Assembly: GCA_023427825.1 (NCBI GenBank)
Contig: JAEZAI010000262.1
Span: 1-8,131 of the forward strand
DNA from: Actinomycetes bacterium
GTDB lineage: Bacteria; Actinomycetota; Acidimicrobiia; Acidimicrobiales; Microtrichaceae
Reading direction: 5' to 3'
DNA: 8,131 bases
Shown: positions 1-6,807 of the stretch, piece by piece
Layout of the letters: every line of letters begins with the position of its first letter
Numbering within the stretch: the stretch's first letter is position 1
The notes under the pieces: model-generated
Database searches by the model: none
What the model was told of the DNA's origin: nothing
Seen by the model: only the letters and a program-made list of their open reading frames with translations
Program-made: the position numbers and the translations under genes

Positions 1-519
1 GCCGAGCGGGCCCTCCAGGTGCGAGCCCTTCAGGTAGCGCAGCGGCCCCATCTCGGGAGTGAGGTCCACCAGCGCGATCCACAGCGTGACGCAGCCCTTC
101 CGGTCGAACGGCCAGTACGAGTAGTCCTGGTGGTAGGGGATGGGCTTGGCCCCTTCGGGCTTGAAGAAGCTGATGTCCTGGCAGAACACGGCGTCGGTCT
201 GCTCGATCAGCGCGACGACCGCGCTCGACAGGCGCTTCGAGGTCGCGATCTCACGCACCTTCGGGTCTCGCCAGGCGACGCCCTCGTGGCTCAGCAGCGC
301 GGCCGGATCGGCAGCGGGCTTGGTCGGGCCGCTGATGGTCGTGCGGGGCTCCGCGGCCAGCAGGGCGTCCCGCAGCTCGGTCGCCGTCTCGGCATCCAGC
401 AGGCCCGGCAGCGAGGCCCAGCTGTCCTGCTGCAGGCTTCGGACCTGCTCCTGGGTCACCGGGTACGGGGTGTCCAGGCTCCGGTCGCCGACGTCGATCC
501 GAGGTTCGGTCATGCTCAC
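1..519 (-). CDS. Phytanoyl-CoA dioxygenase (PhyH) family protein, N-terminal part, runs off the left edge
   Basis: Members of this family are Fe(II)/2-oxoglutarate-dependent oxygenases that hydroxylate acyl-CoAs or other small molecules. The frame is open from the left edge to the start, giving 173 residues. Counted from the GTG, the decisive region is about residues 118-167: FFKPEGAKPIPYHQDYSYW, in which the H-x-D pair (H130, D132) supplies two of the three iron ligands, followed by WIALVDLTPEMGPLRYLKGSH, a typical double-stranded beta-helix segment. The second metal histidine and the 2-oxoglutarate-binding arginine would lie beyond the edge. GTG at 519 is preferred over the in-frame ATG at 513 because an AGGGGG ribosome-binding site (527-532) stands 7 bases before the GTG but 13 before the ATG. 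The gene has its own promoter with an operator-like palindrome shared with the monooxygenase operon. The family is confident; the substrate cannot be told, and acyl-CoA is only one possibility. Confidence 0.88.
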   Translation of the reverse strand, partial: MSMTEPRIDVGDRSLDTPYPVTQEQVRSLQQDSWASLPGLLDAETATELRDALLAAEPRTTISGPTKPAADPAALLSHEGVAWRDPKVREIATSKRLSSAVVALIEQTDAVFCQDISFFKPEGAKPIPYHQDYSYWPFDRKGCVTLWIALVDLTPEMGPLRYLKGSHLEGPLG

Positions 520-567
520 GGCGACACCCCCTGTGACCCGCCGGTGGCCCTTCGGGAGGGCGCTCGA

Positions 568-596
568 AAATTAGACTGATCGGTCGAATTCGTCAA
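568..596 (-). promoter_or_regulatory. Promoter of the dioxygenase gene with overlapping palindromic operator (site A)
   Basis: On the minus strand TTGACG (591-596) is followed after 17 bases by TAATTT (568-573), a good -35 and a TANNNT-type -10. The predicted transcript start is near 561, about 42 bases before the GTG at 519. Between and partly over the boxes lies an 18-bp imperfect palindrome (571-588; plus strand TTAGACTGATCGGTCGAA) that matches its own reverse complement at 14 of 18 positions. Its end supplies the TAA of the -10 box, so a bound protein would block polymerase. It is nearly identical to the site at 4139-4156. That it is a TetR-type operator is inferred from its form and location. 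Confidence 0.6.
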
Positions 597-631
597 CGGA
601 CCCTCCTGGCCGGTGGAACGACTCCGTGAGC

Positions 632-1669
632 TCACAGCGAGCGGGCGAACGTGGCGAGGTCGGCCAGCGTCGAGCGCGCGATGTCGGGGATCACGGCGAA
701 GTAGTTGTTCTCGGCGGCGTGGAACGTGCCGTTCACCGTGCGGCTGCGGGCCGGCACCCCTGCGGCCAGCAGCCGCCTGAAGTGCGCCAGGCCCTCGTCG
801 CGCAGCGGATCGAGCTCGTTCACCGAGATGACGTGCGGCGGCAACCCGACCAGGTCCTCGTCGGAGGCGTGAGAGGGCCAGGCCAGCGGATCGCACACGT
901 ACGCCGGGTCGGGCGTGTAGGCCTTGGCCATGGCGCCCATGAGGGTGACCGACACCAGGATCCCGTCGTTGTCGCGCAGCGACGGCAGCTCGGGCGGTGG
1001 CGCTGCGTAGGCGCCCGAGATGTACGGGCAGAGCGCGTACACGCCCGCGATCCGGTCGGCGACGCCCTCCCGCCCGGCCCTCATCGCCGTCGCGAGCGCC
1101 AGGTTGGCCCCACCGGAGTCGCCCGACACCACCACACGGTCGATGCCGAGCGACTCCCGGCGCCCGTCCACCCAGGCCAGTGCGGCGGCGCAGTCGTCCA
1201 GGCCGGCCGGGAACGGGTGGGGTCCCAGTCGCCCGGCGCCGTTGCGGAACTCCACGCCCACGGCCACCAGGCCGAGCGCCGCCAGCTCGTCGCGCCACCG
1301 CACGTAGTTGTCGTCGGCCGCCGCCATCATCACGCCGCCGCCGCCGTGCAGGTGCAGCACGCCGGGCACCGCGCCGGTCACGTGCACCGGACGGTGGACG
1401 TAGAGGGTCAGGTCGCCGGCGGGACCGCAGATCTTCACGGTCTCGCGGGACACGCCCTCGACCGGCTCCAGCCCTGCGGTCGCCAGGGCCATCATGTGCA
1501 CCGAACCGGCCTCGAGCTTGGCGAGCACCGAGCGGATCACTTCGAGCGGGGCCGAGGCGTCGAGCGTCGAGGGCGGGAGCGTGTCGGCCAACCCGAACGG
1601 CTCGACCGCCGCCACCAGGCGGGGGTCGATGCGGGGGTCGTCCCGGAGCGCCCGCGTCCCGTCGCTCAC
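632..1669 (-). CDS. Alpha/beta hydrolase-3 (hormone-sensitive lipase-like) esterase or lactonase
   Basis: This is a cytosolic serine hydrolase of 345 residues, a normal length for the family. The HGGGG oxyanion-hole motif is at 108-112 and the nucleophile elbow GDSGG at 183-187 (Ser185). The likely acid is Asp287 in NELDPLRDEG and the likely histidine is His317 in NGTFHAAENN. The usual YRLAPE segment before HPFPA is replaced by FRNGAGRLGPHPFPAGLDD (141-159), so it is a divergent branch. There is no signal peptide. The GTG start at 1669 overlaps the TGA stop of the upstream dehydrogenase (GTGA), implying translational coupling; the frame stays open further upstream, but that part is antisense-like shadow of the dehydrogenase. 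As third gene after a Baeyer-Villiger-type monooxygenase and a dehydrogenase, its probable job is to hydrolyse the ester or lactone they produce. Family is certain; substrate is inference. Confidence 0.93.
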   Translation of the reverse strand: MSDGTRALRDDPRIDPRLVAAVEPFGLADTLPPSTLDASAPLEVIRSVLAKLEAGSVHMMALATAGLEPVEGVSRETVKICGPAGDLTLYVHRPVHVTGAVPGVLHLHGGGGVMMAAADDNYVRWRDELAALGLVAVGVEFRNGAGRLGPHPFPAGLDDCAAALAWVDGRRESLGIDRVVVSGDSGGANLALATAMRAGREGVADRIAGVYALCPYISGAYAAPPPELPSLRDNDGILVSVTLMGAMAKAYTPDPAYVCDPLAWPSHASDEDLVGLPPHVISVNELDPLRDEGLAHFRRLLAAGVPARSRTVNGTFHAAENNYFAVIPDIARSTLADLATFARSL

Positions 1670-2421
1670 GCCGTCGCCCCGCCGTCGACCGGGATCGCCT
1701 GACCGGTCACGTAGGCCGACGCGTCCGACGCCAGGAACAGCGCCACCGAGGCCACGTCGTCCACCGTGCCGAGCCGGCGCATGGGGATGTGGCCGGCGAT
1801 GTCCTCCACCGACGCCGTCACCGTGCCGTCCTCGATGTCCCGACGCAGTGCCGGCGTGTCGGTGGCGCCGGGGCAGATGGCGTTGGCACGGATGCCCTGG
1901 GGTGCCAGCTGCACCGCCAGCGAGCGGACGAACTGGACCAGTGCGCCCTTGCTGGCCGAATAGGTGAGCAGGCCCGGGACGGCCCGGATGGCCGACGTGG
2001 ACGCGGTGTAGATGAGCGACGCGGCCGGTGCCCGCCGGATGCGGGGGAGCAGCTGCCGCGTCAGCTCCATGGGCGCCCACACGTTCACGACCATGGTCTC
2101 GTTCCAGCTGTCGGCGTCGAACTTCCAGCCCGGTGGGCCCGGCACCCCGGCGTGGCTGAAGACCACGTCGAGCACATCGTGCGACAGCGACTCGCACCAC
2201 GGCGCGATCGCGCCCTGATCGGCCAGGTCGAGCACGTGGAGCTCAGCGGAGCCCCCGGCCGCTCGGATCGCCCGGACGGTCGCCTCGCCGGCCGCGCCGT
2301 CGCGGTCCACGACGACCACGTGCGCGCCGTTGGCGGCGAACAGCTCGGACGCCGCGCGTCCCATGCCGGAGGCCCCGCCGGTGACGAGCGCGATCCGTCC
2401 TTCGAGCTGCCCCTCCGACAT
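1666..2421 (-). CDS. Short-chain dehydrogenase/reductase (classical SDR, probably NAD-dependent)
   Basis: This soluble oxidoreductase of 251 residues interconverts an alcohol and a ketone using a nicotinamide cofactor. The Rossmann motif TGGASGMG is at 14-21. Asp39 at the end of the second strand (VVVVDRD) favours NAD(H) over NADP(H). The catalytic tetrad is complete: Asn113, Ser141, Tyr154 and Lys158 (YSASK). The C-terminal half carries the family's PG motif (184-185) and ends with YVTGQAIPVDGG. The usual NNAG motif reads SHAG (89-92). ATG at 2421 is chosen; a GTG immediately before it is possible. An AGGAAGGG ribosome-binding site fills the 16-base gap after the monooxygenase stop, so the two genes share an mRNA. 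The stop overlaps the next gene by 4 bases. In context it most likely oxidises the alcohol that yields the monooxygenase's ketone substrate, or a product alcohol. Confidence 0.95.
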   Translation of the reverse strand: MSEGQLEGRIALVTGGASGMGRAASELFAANGAHVVVVDRDGAAGEATVRAIRAAGGSAELHVLDLADQGAIAPWCESLSHDVLDVVFSHAGVPGPPGWKFDADSWNETMVVNVWAPMELTRQLLPRIRRAPAASLIYTASTSAIRAVPGLLTYSASKGALVQFVRSLAVQLAPQGIRANAICPGATDTPALRRDIEDGTVTASVEDIAGHIPMRRLGTVDDVASVALFLASDASAYVTGQAIPVDGGATA

Positions 2422-2437
2422 CACTTCCCTTCCTGCG

Positions 2438-4111
2438 TCACGGAGCCGTCACCTCGGCCGGGGTCCCGTCCTCGGTCCGGCCGGCGGCGGTCGGGGCGTG
2501 GCGGAACGTGAGCCCCGCGTAGCCGCTGTCGCGCAGCTGCTCGATGTAGCGGAACAGCATCGGCCGGCCGCCCGGGTTCAGCAGGTTCTTGACCGGCTTG
2601 CCGGGGATGTTGGAGCCGAAGAAGTAGCTGATCTTCGTGAAGGGCACGTGCCGGGACAGCTGGTCGATCATCCCCGTGAACTCCTGCTCGAGCGCCTCGG
2701 GCACGTCGACCACGTCGTCGCCGCGGTCCCGCATGGACACCAGCAGGTCGGCCACGTAGTCGGCCTGGTCCGTGTTGTACCTGGGCACGTTGGCGCTCGC
2801 TCCGTGCGGGCCGCCCGGGAAGAAGAAGTTCGGGAAGCCGCTCGTCTGCACGCCCAGGAACGTGAGCGGGCCGTCGCTCCAGCGGTCCTCGAGCGCGGCG
2901 CCGTCGACCCCCCGCACGCCCAGGCGCCGGAGCTGGCCGGTGCCGTAGTCGAACCCGGTCGCCCACACGATCACGTCGAACTCGCGGTGGCCGTCGGACG
3001 TCTCGATGCCGGTGGCCGTGATCCGCTCCATGGGCGTCTCCACGAGCGACACCAGCGAGACGTGCGGCTCGTTGAACACCTCGTAGTAGCCCGTCACGAA
3101 CGGCGGGCGCTTCTCGCCGTAGCGGTGGTCGGTCGGGATCAGCCGGTCGGCGGTCGCCGGGTCCCGCACGATCGAGCGGACCTTGGCCGAGATGAAGTCG
3201 CACCACTCGCGGTTGACCTCGGGAGCGCTCAGCAGGTCCTTGTAGTTGGCCAAAAGCTTGGCGAAGCCGGGGCTCGCCCACATGGTCTCGTAGAACGCCT
3301 GGCGCTCCTCGGCCGTGTGCTCGGTGGACATCCGCTCGGGAGGCGGGGACAGGAAGCCGGTGGCCGACGTGTTGAGCGTGTCGCGGATCCGTTCGAAGTC
3401 GTCGCGCAGCCGCCGCTGCTCCTCGTCGGTGATCGGCTCGTTGTTGAGCGGCGTGCACCAGTTCGGGGTGCGTTGGTAGACGACGAGCTCGGCCGCCTCG
3501 GCCGCGATCGGCGGGATGACCTGCACGCCGCTCGAGCCGGTGCCGATGACGGCCACCCGCCTGCCCGTCACGTCCACGCCCTCGGCGGGCCACAGGCCGG
3601 TGTGGTGGGACTCGCCCTCGAAGTCGTCCCGACCGGGCACGTCCGGCAGGTACGGGTACGACAGCATGCCGGTGGCGGCGACGACGAAGCGGGCGATCCA
3701 GCTCCGTCCGTCGGACGCGCCGACCGTCCAGGTGCCCGACGCGTCGTCCCAGACGACGGACGTGACGCGGGTGCCGAGGCGGATCCGCGGCGCCAGGCCG
3801 AACTTCTCGACGAAGCGCTGGAAGTAGCGCTCGATCTCGGGCTGGCCGGCGAAGCGCTCCGACCACTCCCACTCGTGGAACATCTCCTCGGAGAACACGT
3901 AGGCGTACGTGTAGCTCTCGGAGTCGAACCGGGCCTCGGGGTAGCGGTTCCAGTACCAGGTGCCGCCCACGCCGTCGCCGGCCTCGAGCAGCAGCGAGGA
4001 GAACCCGTCGTCGAGCGCCCGGTGCAGCTGGTACAGGCCCGTGACGCCGGCACCGATCACCAGCACGTCGACGTCGACGCCCGTTCCGTTCCCCACGGCT
4101 GCGTCGCCCAT
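2438..4111 (-). CDS. FAD-dependent Baeyer-Villiger-type monooxygenase
   Basis: The 557-residue protein has the normal length and order of a type I Baeyer-Villiger monooxygenase, which uses FAD, NADPH and O2 to turn ketones into esters or lactones. Visible landmarks are the FAD dinucleotide fold GAGVTG (20-25); GVGGTWYWNRYPEARFD (47-63); the family fingerprint FEGESHHTGLWP (164-175), fitting FxGxxxHxxxWP; the NADPH fold GTGSSG (190-195); QRTPNW shortly after; a GYYEVFNEPHVSL segment near residue 340; ATGFD (384-388); and a GFPNFFFPGGPHG stretch. It has no membrane segments. The ATG at 4111 is preceded by AAGGGGGG at 4115-4122. It is the first gene of a three-gene operon with a dehydrogenase and an esterase, and its promoter carries operator-like site B. 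Some relatives oxidise heteroatoms or remain uncharacterised, so the reaction is well supported by the fingerprint but the ketone is unknown. Confidence 0.94.
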   Translation of the reverse strand: MGDAAVGNGTGVDVDVLVIGAGVTGLYQLHRALDDGFSSLLLEAGDGVGGTWYWNRYPEARFDSESYTYAYVFSEEMFHEWEWSERFAGQPEIERYFQRFVEKFGLAPRIRLGTRVTSVVWDDASGTWTVGASDGRSWIARFVVAATGMLSYPYLPDVPGRDDFEGESHHTGLWPAEGVDVTGRRVAVIGTGSSGVQVIPPIAAEAAELVVYQRTPNWCTPLNNEPITDEEQRRLRDDFERIRDTLNTSATGFLSPPPERMSTEHTAEERQAFYETMWASPGFAKLLANYKDLLSAPEVNREWCDFISAKVRSIVRDPATADRLIPTDHRYGEKRPPFVTGYYEVFNEPHVSLVSLVETPMERITATGIETSDGHREFDVIVWATGFDYGTGQLRRLGVRGVDGAALEDRWSDGPLTFLGVQTSGFPNFFFPGGPHGASANVPRYNTDQADYVADLLVSMRDRGDDVVDVPEALEQEFTGMIDQLSRHVPFTKISYFFGSNIPGKPVKNLLNPGGRPMLFRYIEQLRDSGYAGLTFRHAPTAAGRTEDGTPAEVTAP

Positions 4112-4135
4112 GGGCCCCCCTTCGATCGTGCGCCG

Positions 4136-4159
4136 AGATTAGACCGAGCGGTCGAACTT
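4136..4159 (-). promoter_or_regulatory. Promoter region of the monooxygenase operon with palindromic operator (site B)
   Basis: The 84-base gap between the fused E1 gene and the monooxygenase holds an 18-bp imperfect palindrome (4139-4156; plus strand TTAGACCGAGCGGTCGAA), symmetrical at 14 of 18 positions and matching site A at 16 of 18. On the minus strand it runs directly into TAATCT (4136-4141), a TANNNT-type -10 box, the same arrangement as at site A. A transcript starting near 4129 would have a leader of under 20 bases that contains the ribosome-binding site. I see no convincing -35 box, as expected if a regulator or a TANNNT-driven promoter is at work. The repressor that binds is not proven. 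Confidence 0.55.
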
Positions 4160-4195
4160 TTCGAGGGACGTCGCGACCCCGTCCCGCGGGCCGGA

Positions 4196-6175
4196 TCAGA
4201 CCGCGGCGAGGCGACGCAGGGCGTCGGCGATGCGCTCGCGGTCGGGCAGCCACGCCCGCTCGAGGTCGGGTGCGTACGGGGCGGGCGTGGGCTCGGCTCC
4301 GATGCGCTCGATGGGCGCGTCGAGCGACCAGAAGGCCTCCCGGGCCACGGTCGCGGCGATCTCCGCTCCGATCCCGAAGGGCACCACCGCCTCGTGCGCG
4401 ACGAGCAGCCGGCTCGTCCGGCGCACCGACTCGAGCACCGGCTCCATGTCGAGCGGGGCGACCGTCCGCAGGTCGATCGCCTCGACGGAGATGCCGTCGG
4501 CGGCGACCTCCTCCGCGGCGGCGAGCGCCTCGTGCACCATCCGCGACACGGACACGAGCGTGATCTGCGTGCCCTGCCGAACCACGGCCGAACGCCCGAT
4601 GGGGACCAGGTGATCGGCGGGCGGCCGGGGTCCCTTCATGCCGTAGGTCAGCCGGTTCTCGATGAACACCACCGGGTTGGGGTCCTGGATGGCGGCGCGC
4701 AGCAGGCCGTACGCGTCGGCGGGGTTGCTGGGCATCACGACCGTCAGGCCGGGGATGTGCGCGAGCAGCGCCTCCAGGCTCTGTGAGTGCTGGCTGCCCG
4801 AGGACCGGCCGGCGCCGAACTGCGTGCGCACGGTCAGACCCATCAGCGCGCCGCCGCCGGTCATCAACGGCAGCTTGGCGGCCTGGTTGAGGAGCTGGTC
4901 CAGGCAGACGCCGACGAAGTCCAGGTACATGATCTCGACGACCGGCCGCATGCCGGCCATGGCCGCACCCACGCCCAGACCGACGATCGCCGTCTCGGAG
5001 ATCGGCGTGTCCCGCACCCGGTCGCCGAAGCGGTCGCGCAGCCCGCGGGTGAGCCCGAACACGTTGCCGCCCCGGCCCACGTCGATGCCGGCGACGAACA
5101 CGCGGTCGTCGGATTCGAGCTCCGCCTCGAGCGCGTCGTGCACCGCGTCCATCATCCGGAACGGCTCGGCGTCCGCCGGGATCGGTGGCGGCTCGGGGAT
5201 CGGCGGACGCTCACGGACCACGAAGTCGGCGAGGCGGTCCGCGTCAGGCGACGGTGCCTCCCGGGCCGTGCGCACCGCCTCGTCGAGCTCGCGCTCGACC
5301 TCGGCCGCGAGCTCGGCGAGCTGCTCCTCGCCGACGCCGCGTTCGACGAGCGTGGCGGCGTGGAGGGTGATCGGGTCGCGCCGCTTCCAGTCGTCGCGCT
5401 CCTCGACGCTGCGGTACCGCTCGGGATCGCCCTCGTAGTGCCCGTGCCAGCGGTAGGTCGTGGCCTCGACGAGCACGGGAGGTCCGCCGGCGCGCACCCG
5501 GGTGGCGGCGTCCTCCATGGTGCGCACGCAGGCCTCCACGTCGTTGCCGTCCACGGCCAGGTACGTGAGCCCGTAGCCGGCGGCGCGCCGCTCGAGCGGC
5601 ACCGCGTGCTGGTCCGCCGCGGCCGAGAACTCGGCGTAGCCGTTGTTCTCGCACCAGAAGACGACGGGCAGCTCCCACACCGCGGCCAGGTTCACCGCCT
5701 CGTGGAATGCGCCCTGGGCCACGGCGCCGTCGCCGAAGAACGCCACCGCGATGCCCCCGTCGTCACGCAACCGGCTCGCGTGCGCGGCGCCGACCGCGAT
5801 CGGCAGGCCGGCGCCCACGATCCCGTTGGCGCCGAGGATGCCGAGCTCCGGGTCGGCGATGTGCATGGAGCCGCCGCGACCGCGGTTGGTGCCGGTGTCG
5901 CGGGCCATGAGCTCGGCGAACATGCCGGTGGGGTCGAGGCCCTTGGCCAGGCAGTGGCCGTGGCCGCGGTGCGTCGAGGTGATCACGTCGGTGGGTCGCA
6001 GCGGGTGGCACGCGCCGACCGCAGAGGCCTCCTGGCCGGTGGACAGGTGCACGAAGCCCGGCACCTCGCCGTCGCGGTAGAGGGCCGAGACGCGGTCCTC
6101 GAAGCCGCGTATCAGCAGCATGCGCCGGTGGAGGTCGAGCGCGTCGGCGACCGGGAGGGCCGCCGGGCCGTTCAC
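4196..6175 (-). CDS. Fused E1-alpha/E1-beta thiamine-diphosphate-dependent dehydrogenase (2-oxo acid or acetoin type)
   Basis: The 659-residue protein joins two chains that are usually separate. Residues about 10-320 are E1-alpha: THRGHGHCLAKG (68-79), GGSMH (101-105) and the ThDP/Mg motif from GDG (148-150) to NN (177-178), plus RWHGHYEGDPERYR (242-255), which looks more like acetoin dehydrogenase than pyruvate dehydrogenase. A proline-rich linker (322-338) leads into E1-beta (about 340-659) with RDTPISE (388-394, the ThDP-contacting Glu394) and GSQHSQS (460-466). The family decarboxylates 2-oxo acids or cleaves acetoin and passes the acyl group to a lipoyl E2, but no E2 or E3 is in the window. 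GTG at 6175 overlaps the tetR stop (GTGA), with AGGGG 8 bases upstream, so it is cotranscribed with and coupled to the repressor gene. The often conserved GEDVG of E1-beta reads GIDVG (363-367). Substrate is unknown. Confidence 0.92.
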   Translation of the reverse strand: MNGPAALPVADALDLHRRMLLIRGFEDRVSALYRDGEVPGFVHLSTGQEASAVGACHPLRPTDVITSTHRGHGHCLAKGLDPTGMFAELMARDTGTNRGRGGSMHIADPELGILGANGIVGAGLPIAVGAAHASRLRDDGGIAVAFFGDGAVAQGAFHEAVNLAAVWELPVVFWCENNGYAEFSAAADQHAVPLERRAAGYGLTYLAVDGNDVEACVRTMEDAATRVRAGGPPVLVEATTYRWHGHYEGDPERYRSVEERDDWKRRDPITLHAATLVERGVGEEQLAELAAEVERELDEAVRTAREAPSPDADRLADFVVRERPPIPEPPPIPADAEPFRMMDAVHDALEAELESDDRVFVAGIDVGRGGNVFGLTRGLRDRFGDRVRDTPISETAIVGLGVGAAMAGMRPVVEIMYLDFVGVCLDQLLNQAAKLPLMTGGGALMGLTVRTQFGAGRSSGSQHSQSLEALLAHIPGLTVVMPSNPADAYGLLRAAIQDPNPVVFIENRLTYGMKGPRPPADHLVPIGRSAVVRQGTQITLVSVSRMVHEALAAAEEVAADGISVEAIDLRTVAPLDMEPVLESVRRTSRLLVAHEAVVPFGIGAEIAATVAREAFWSLDAPIERIGAEPTPAPYAPDLERAWLPDRERIADALRRLAAV

Positions 6176-6801
6176 TCGGCGATCCCCTGGATGAACACGT
6201 CGGCGAACTGGTCGGCGACCTCCTGGGCGGACAGCGATCCGCCCGGCTTCAGCCAGAGGTAGGTGTAGTTGTACATGCCGAGCCAGGCCCGGGACGTGAG
6301 GCGTGCGTCGACCGGACGGAAGTCGCCCGACGCGACGCCGGCGGCGATCACCGACTCGACCGCGTGCTCGTACTCGTGGCGGCGGGCGCGGAACTGGGCG
6401 GCGTTCCCGCCGGTGAGCGCCGGGAACTCGTGGAGGAACACCCACACGTGGTCGGGGTAGCGGGCGATCACGTCGAGCAGCTCCCGGCCGAGCTCCTTCA
6501 GCTGGTCGCGCGGGCTGCCGCCCGCCTCGGCCACGCGTGCGGCGCCGGCCATCACCTCGTCCATCACGCGGTCGTGGATGGCGGCGAGCAGCTCCTCCTT
6601 GGAGCCGATGTAGTAGTAGAGCGCGCCCTTGCCCAGCTGGTTGGCGTCGCACAGCTCGGTGGTGCTCGTGCCGTGGAAGCCGCGCTCGGCGAACACCTTG
6701 GCCGACGTGTCGACGATCAGCTGGCGGCGGCGCTGCCACTTGGCGCTGCGCGCCGGGGCCGCGGGCACGTCGTCGGATCGGATGGGGTCGCCGCCGGCCA
6801 C
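6172..6801 (-). CDS. TetR/AcrR-family transcriptional repressor
   Basis: The 209-residue protein begins with a polar tail and then a TetR DNA-binding domain at about 24-72: RRQLIVDTSAKVFAERGF, then the helix-turn-helix STTELCDANQLGKGALYYYI and SKEELL. The remainder (about 75-209) is the helical ligand-binding and dimerisation domain, which is too variable to name a ligand; in catabolic clusters of this kind it is often an acyl-CoA or pathway intermediate. The GTG at 6801 lies 6 bases after a TAGGGT -10 box, so translation may be leaderless; an AGGG 7 bases before the GTG could also serve. It is transcribed away from the acyl-CoA ligase and overlaps the fused E1 gene by 4 bases. Likely autoregulated through the palindrome in its promoter. 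Control of the monooxygenase and dioxygenase promoters is possible but not shown, since those sites differ from the one in its own promoter. Confidence 0.94.
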   Translation of the reverse strand: MAGGDPIRSDDVPAAPARSAKWQRRRQLIVDTSAKVFAERGFHGTSTTELCDANQLGKGALYYYIGSKEELLAAIHDRVMDEVMAGAARVAEAGGSPRDQLKELGRELLDVIARYPDHVWVFLHEFPALTGGNAAQFRARRHEYEHAVESVIAAGVASGDFRPVDARLTSRAWLGMYNYTYLWLKPGGSLSAQEVADQFADVFIQGIAE

Positions 6802-6807
6802 CCGTCG

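Noticed and set aside
520..631. Possible terminator between the hydrolase and the dioxygenase gene
   Set aside because: I found no GC-rich stem followed by a T run on the minus strand; the only clear structure is the promoter and operator of the dioxygenase gene.
1670..2200. A 5' extension of the esterase frame (522 residues)
   Set aside because: The added part is an out-of-frame reading of the SDR gene with no recognisable domain; the esterase domain begins after the GTG at 1669.
997..2511. A 504-codon plus-strand frame antisense to the hydrolase and SDR
   Set aside because: An Arg/Pro-rich shadow translation with no motif and no ribosome-binding site; the genes opposite are well supported.
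2421..4253. A 610-codon minus-strand frame covering the monooxygenase in another reading frame
   Set aside because: The translation is dominated by Arg, Gly and Ala with no motif, while the overlapping 557-codon frame has the complete Baeyer-Villiger fingerprint.
2330..4786. An 818-codon open frame on the plus strand
   Set aside because: It lies antisense to the SDR, monooxygenase and fused E1 genes, all of which show full family motifs. Its translation is low-complexity, rich in Arg, Val, His, Gly and Asp, as expected from the opposite strand of GC-rich genes.
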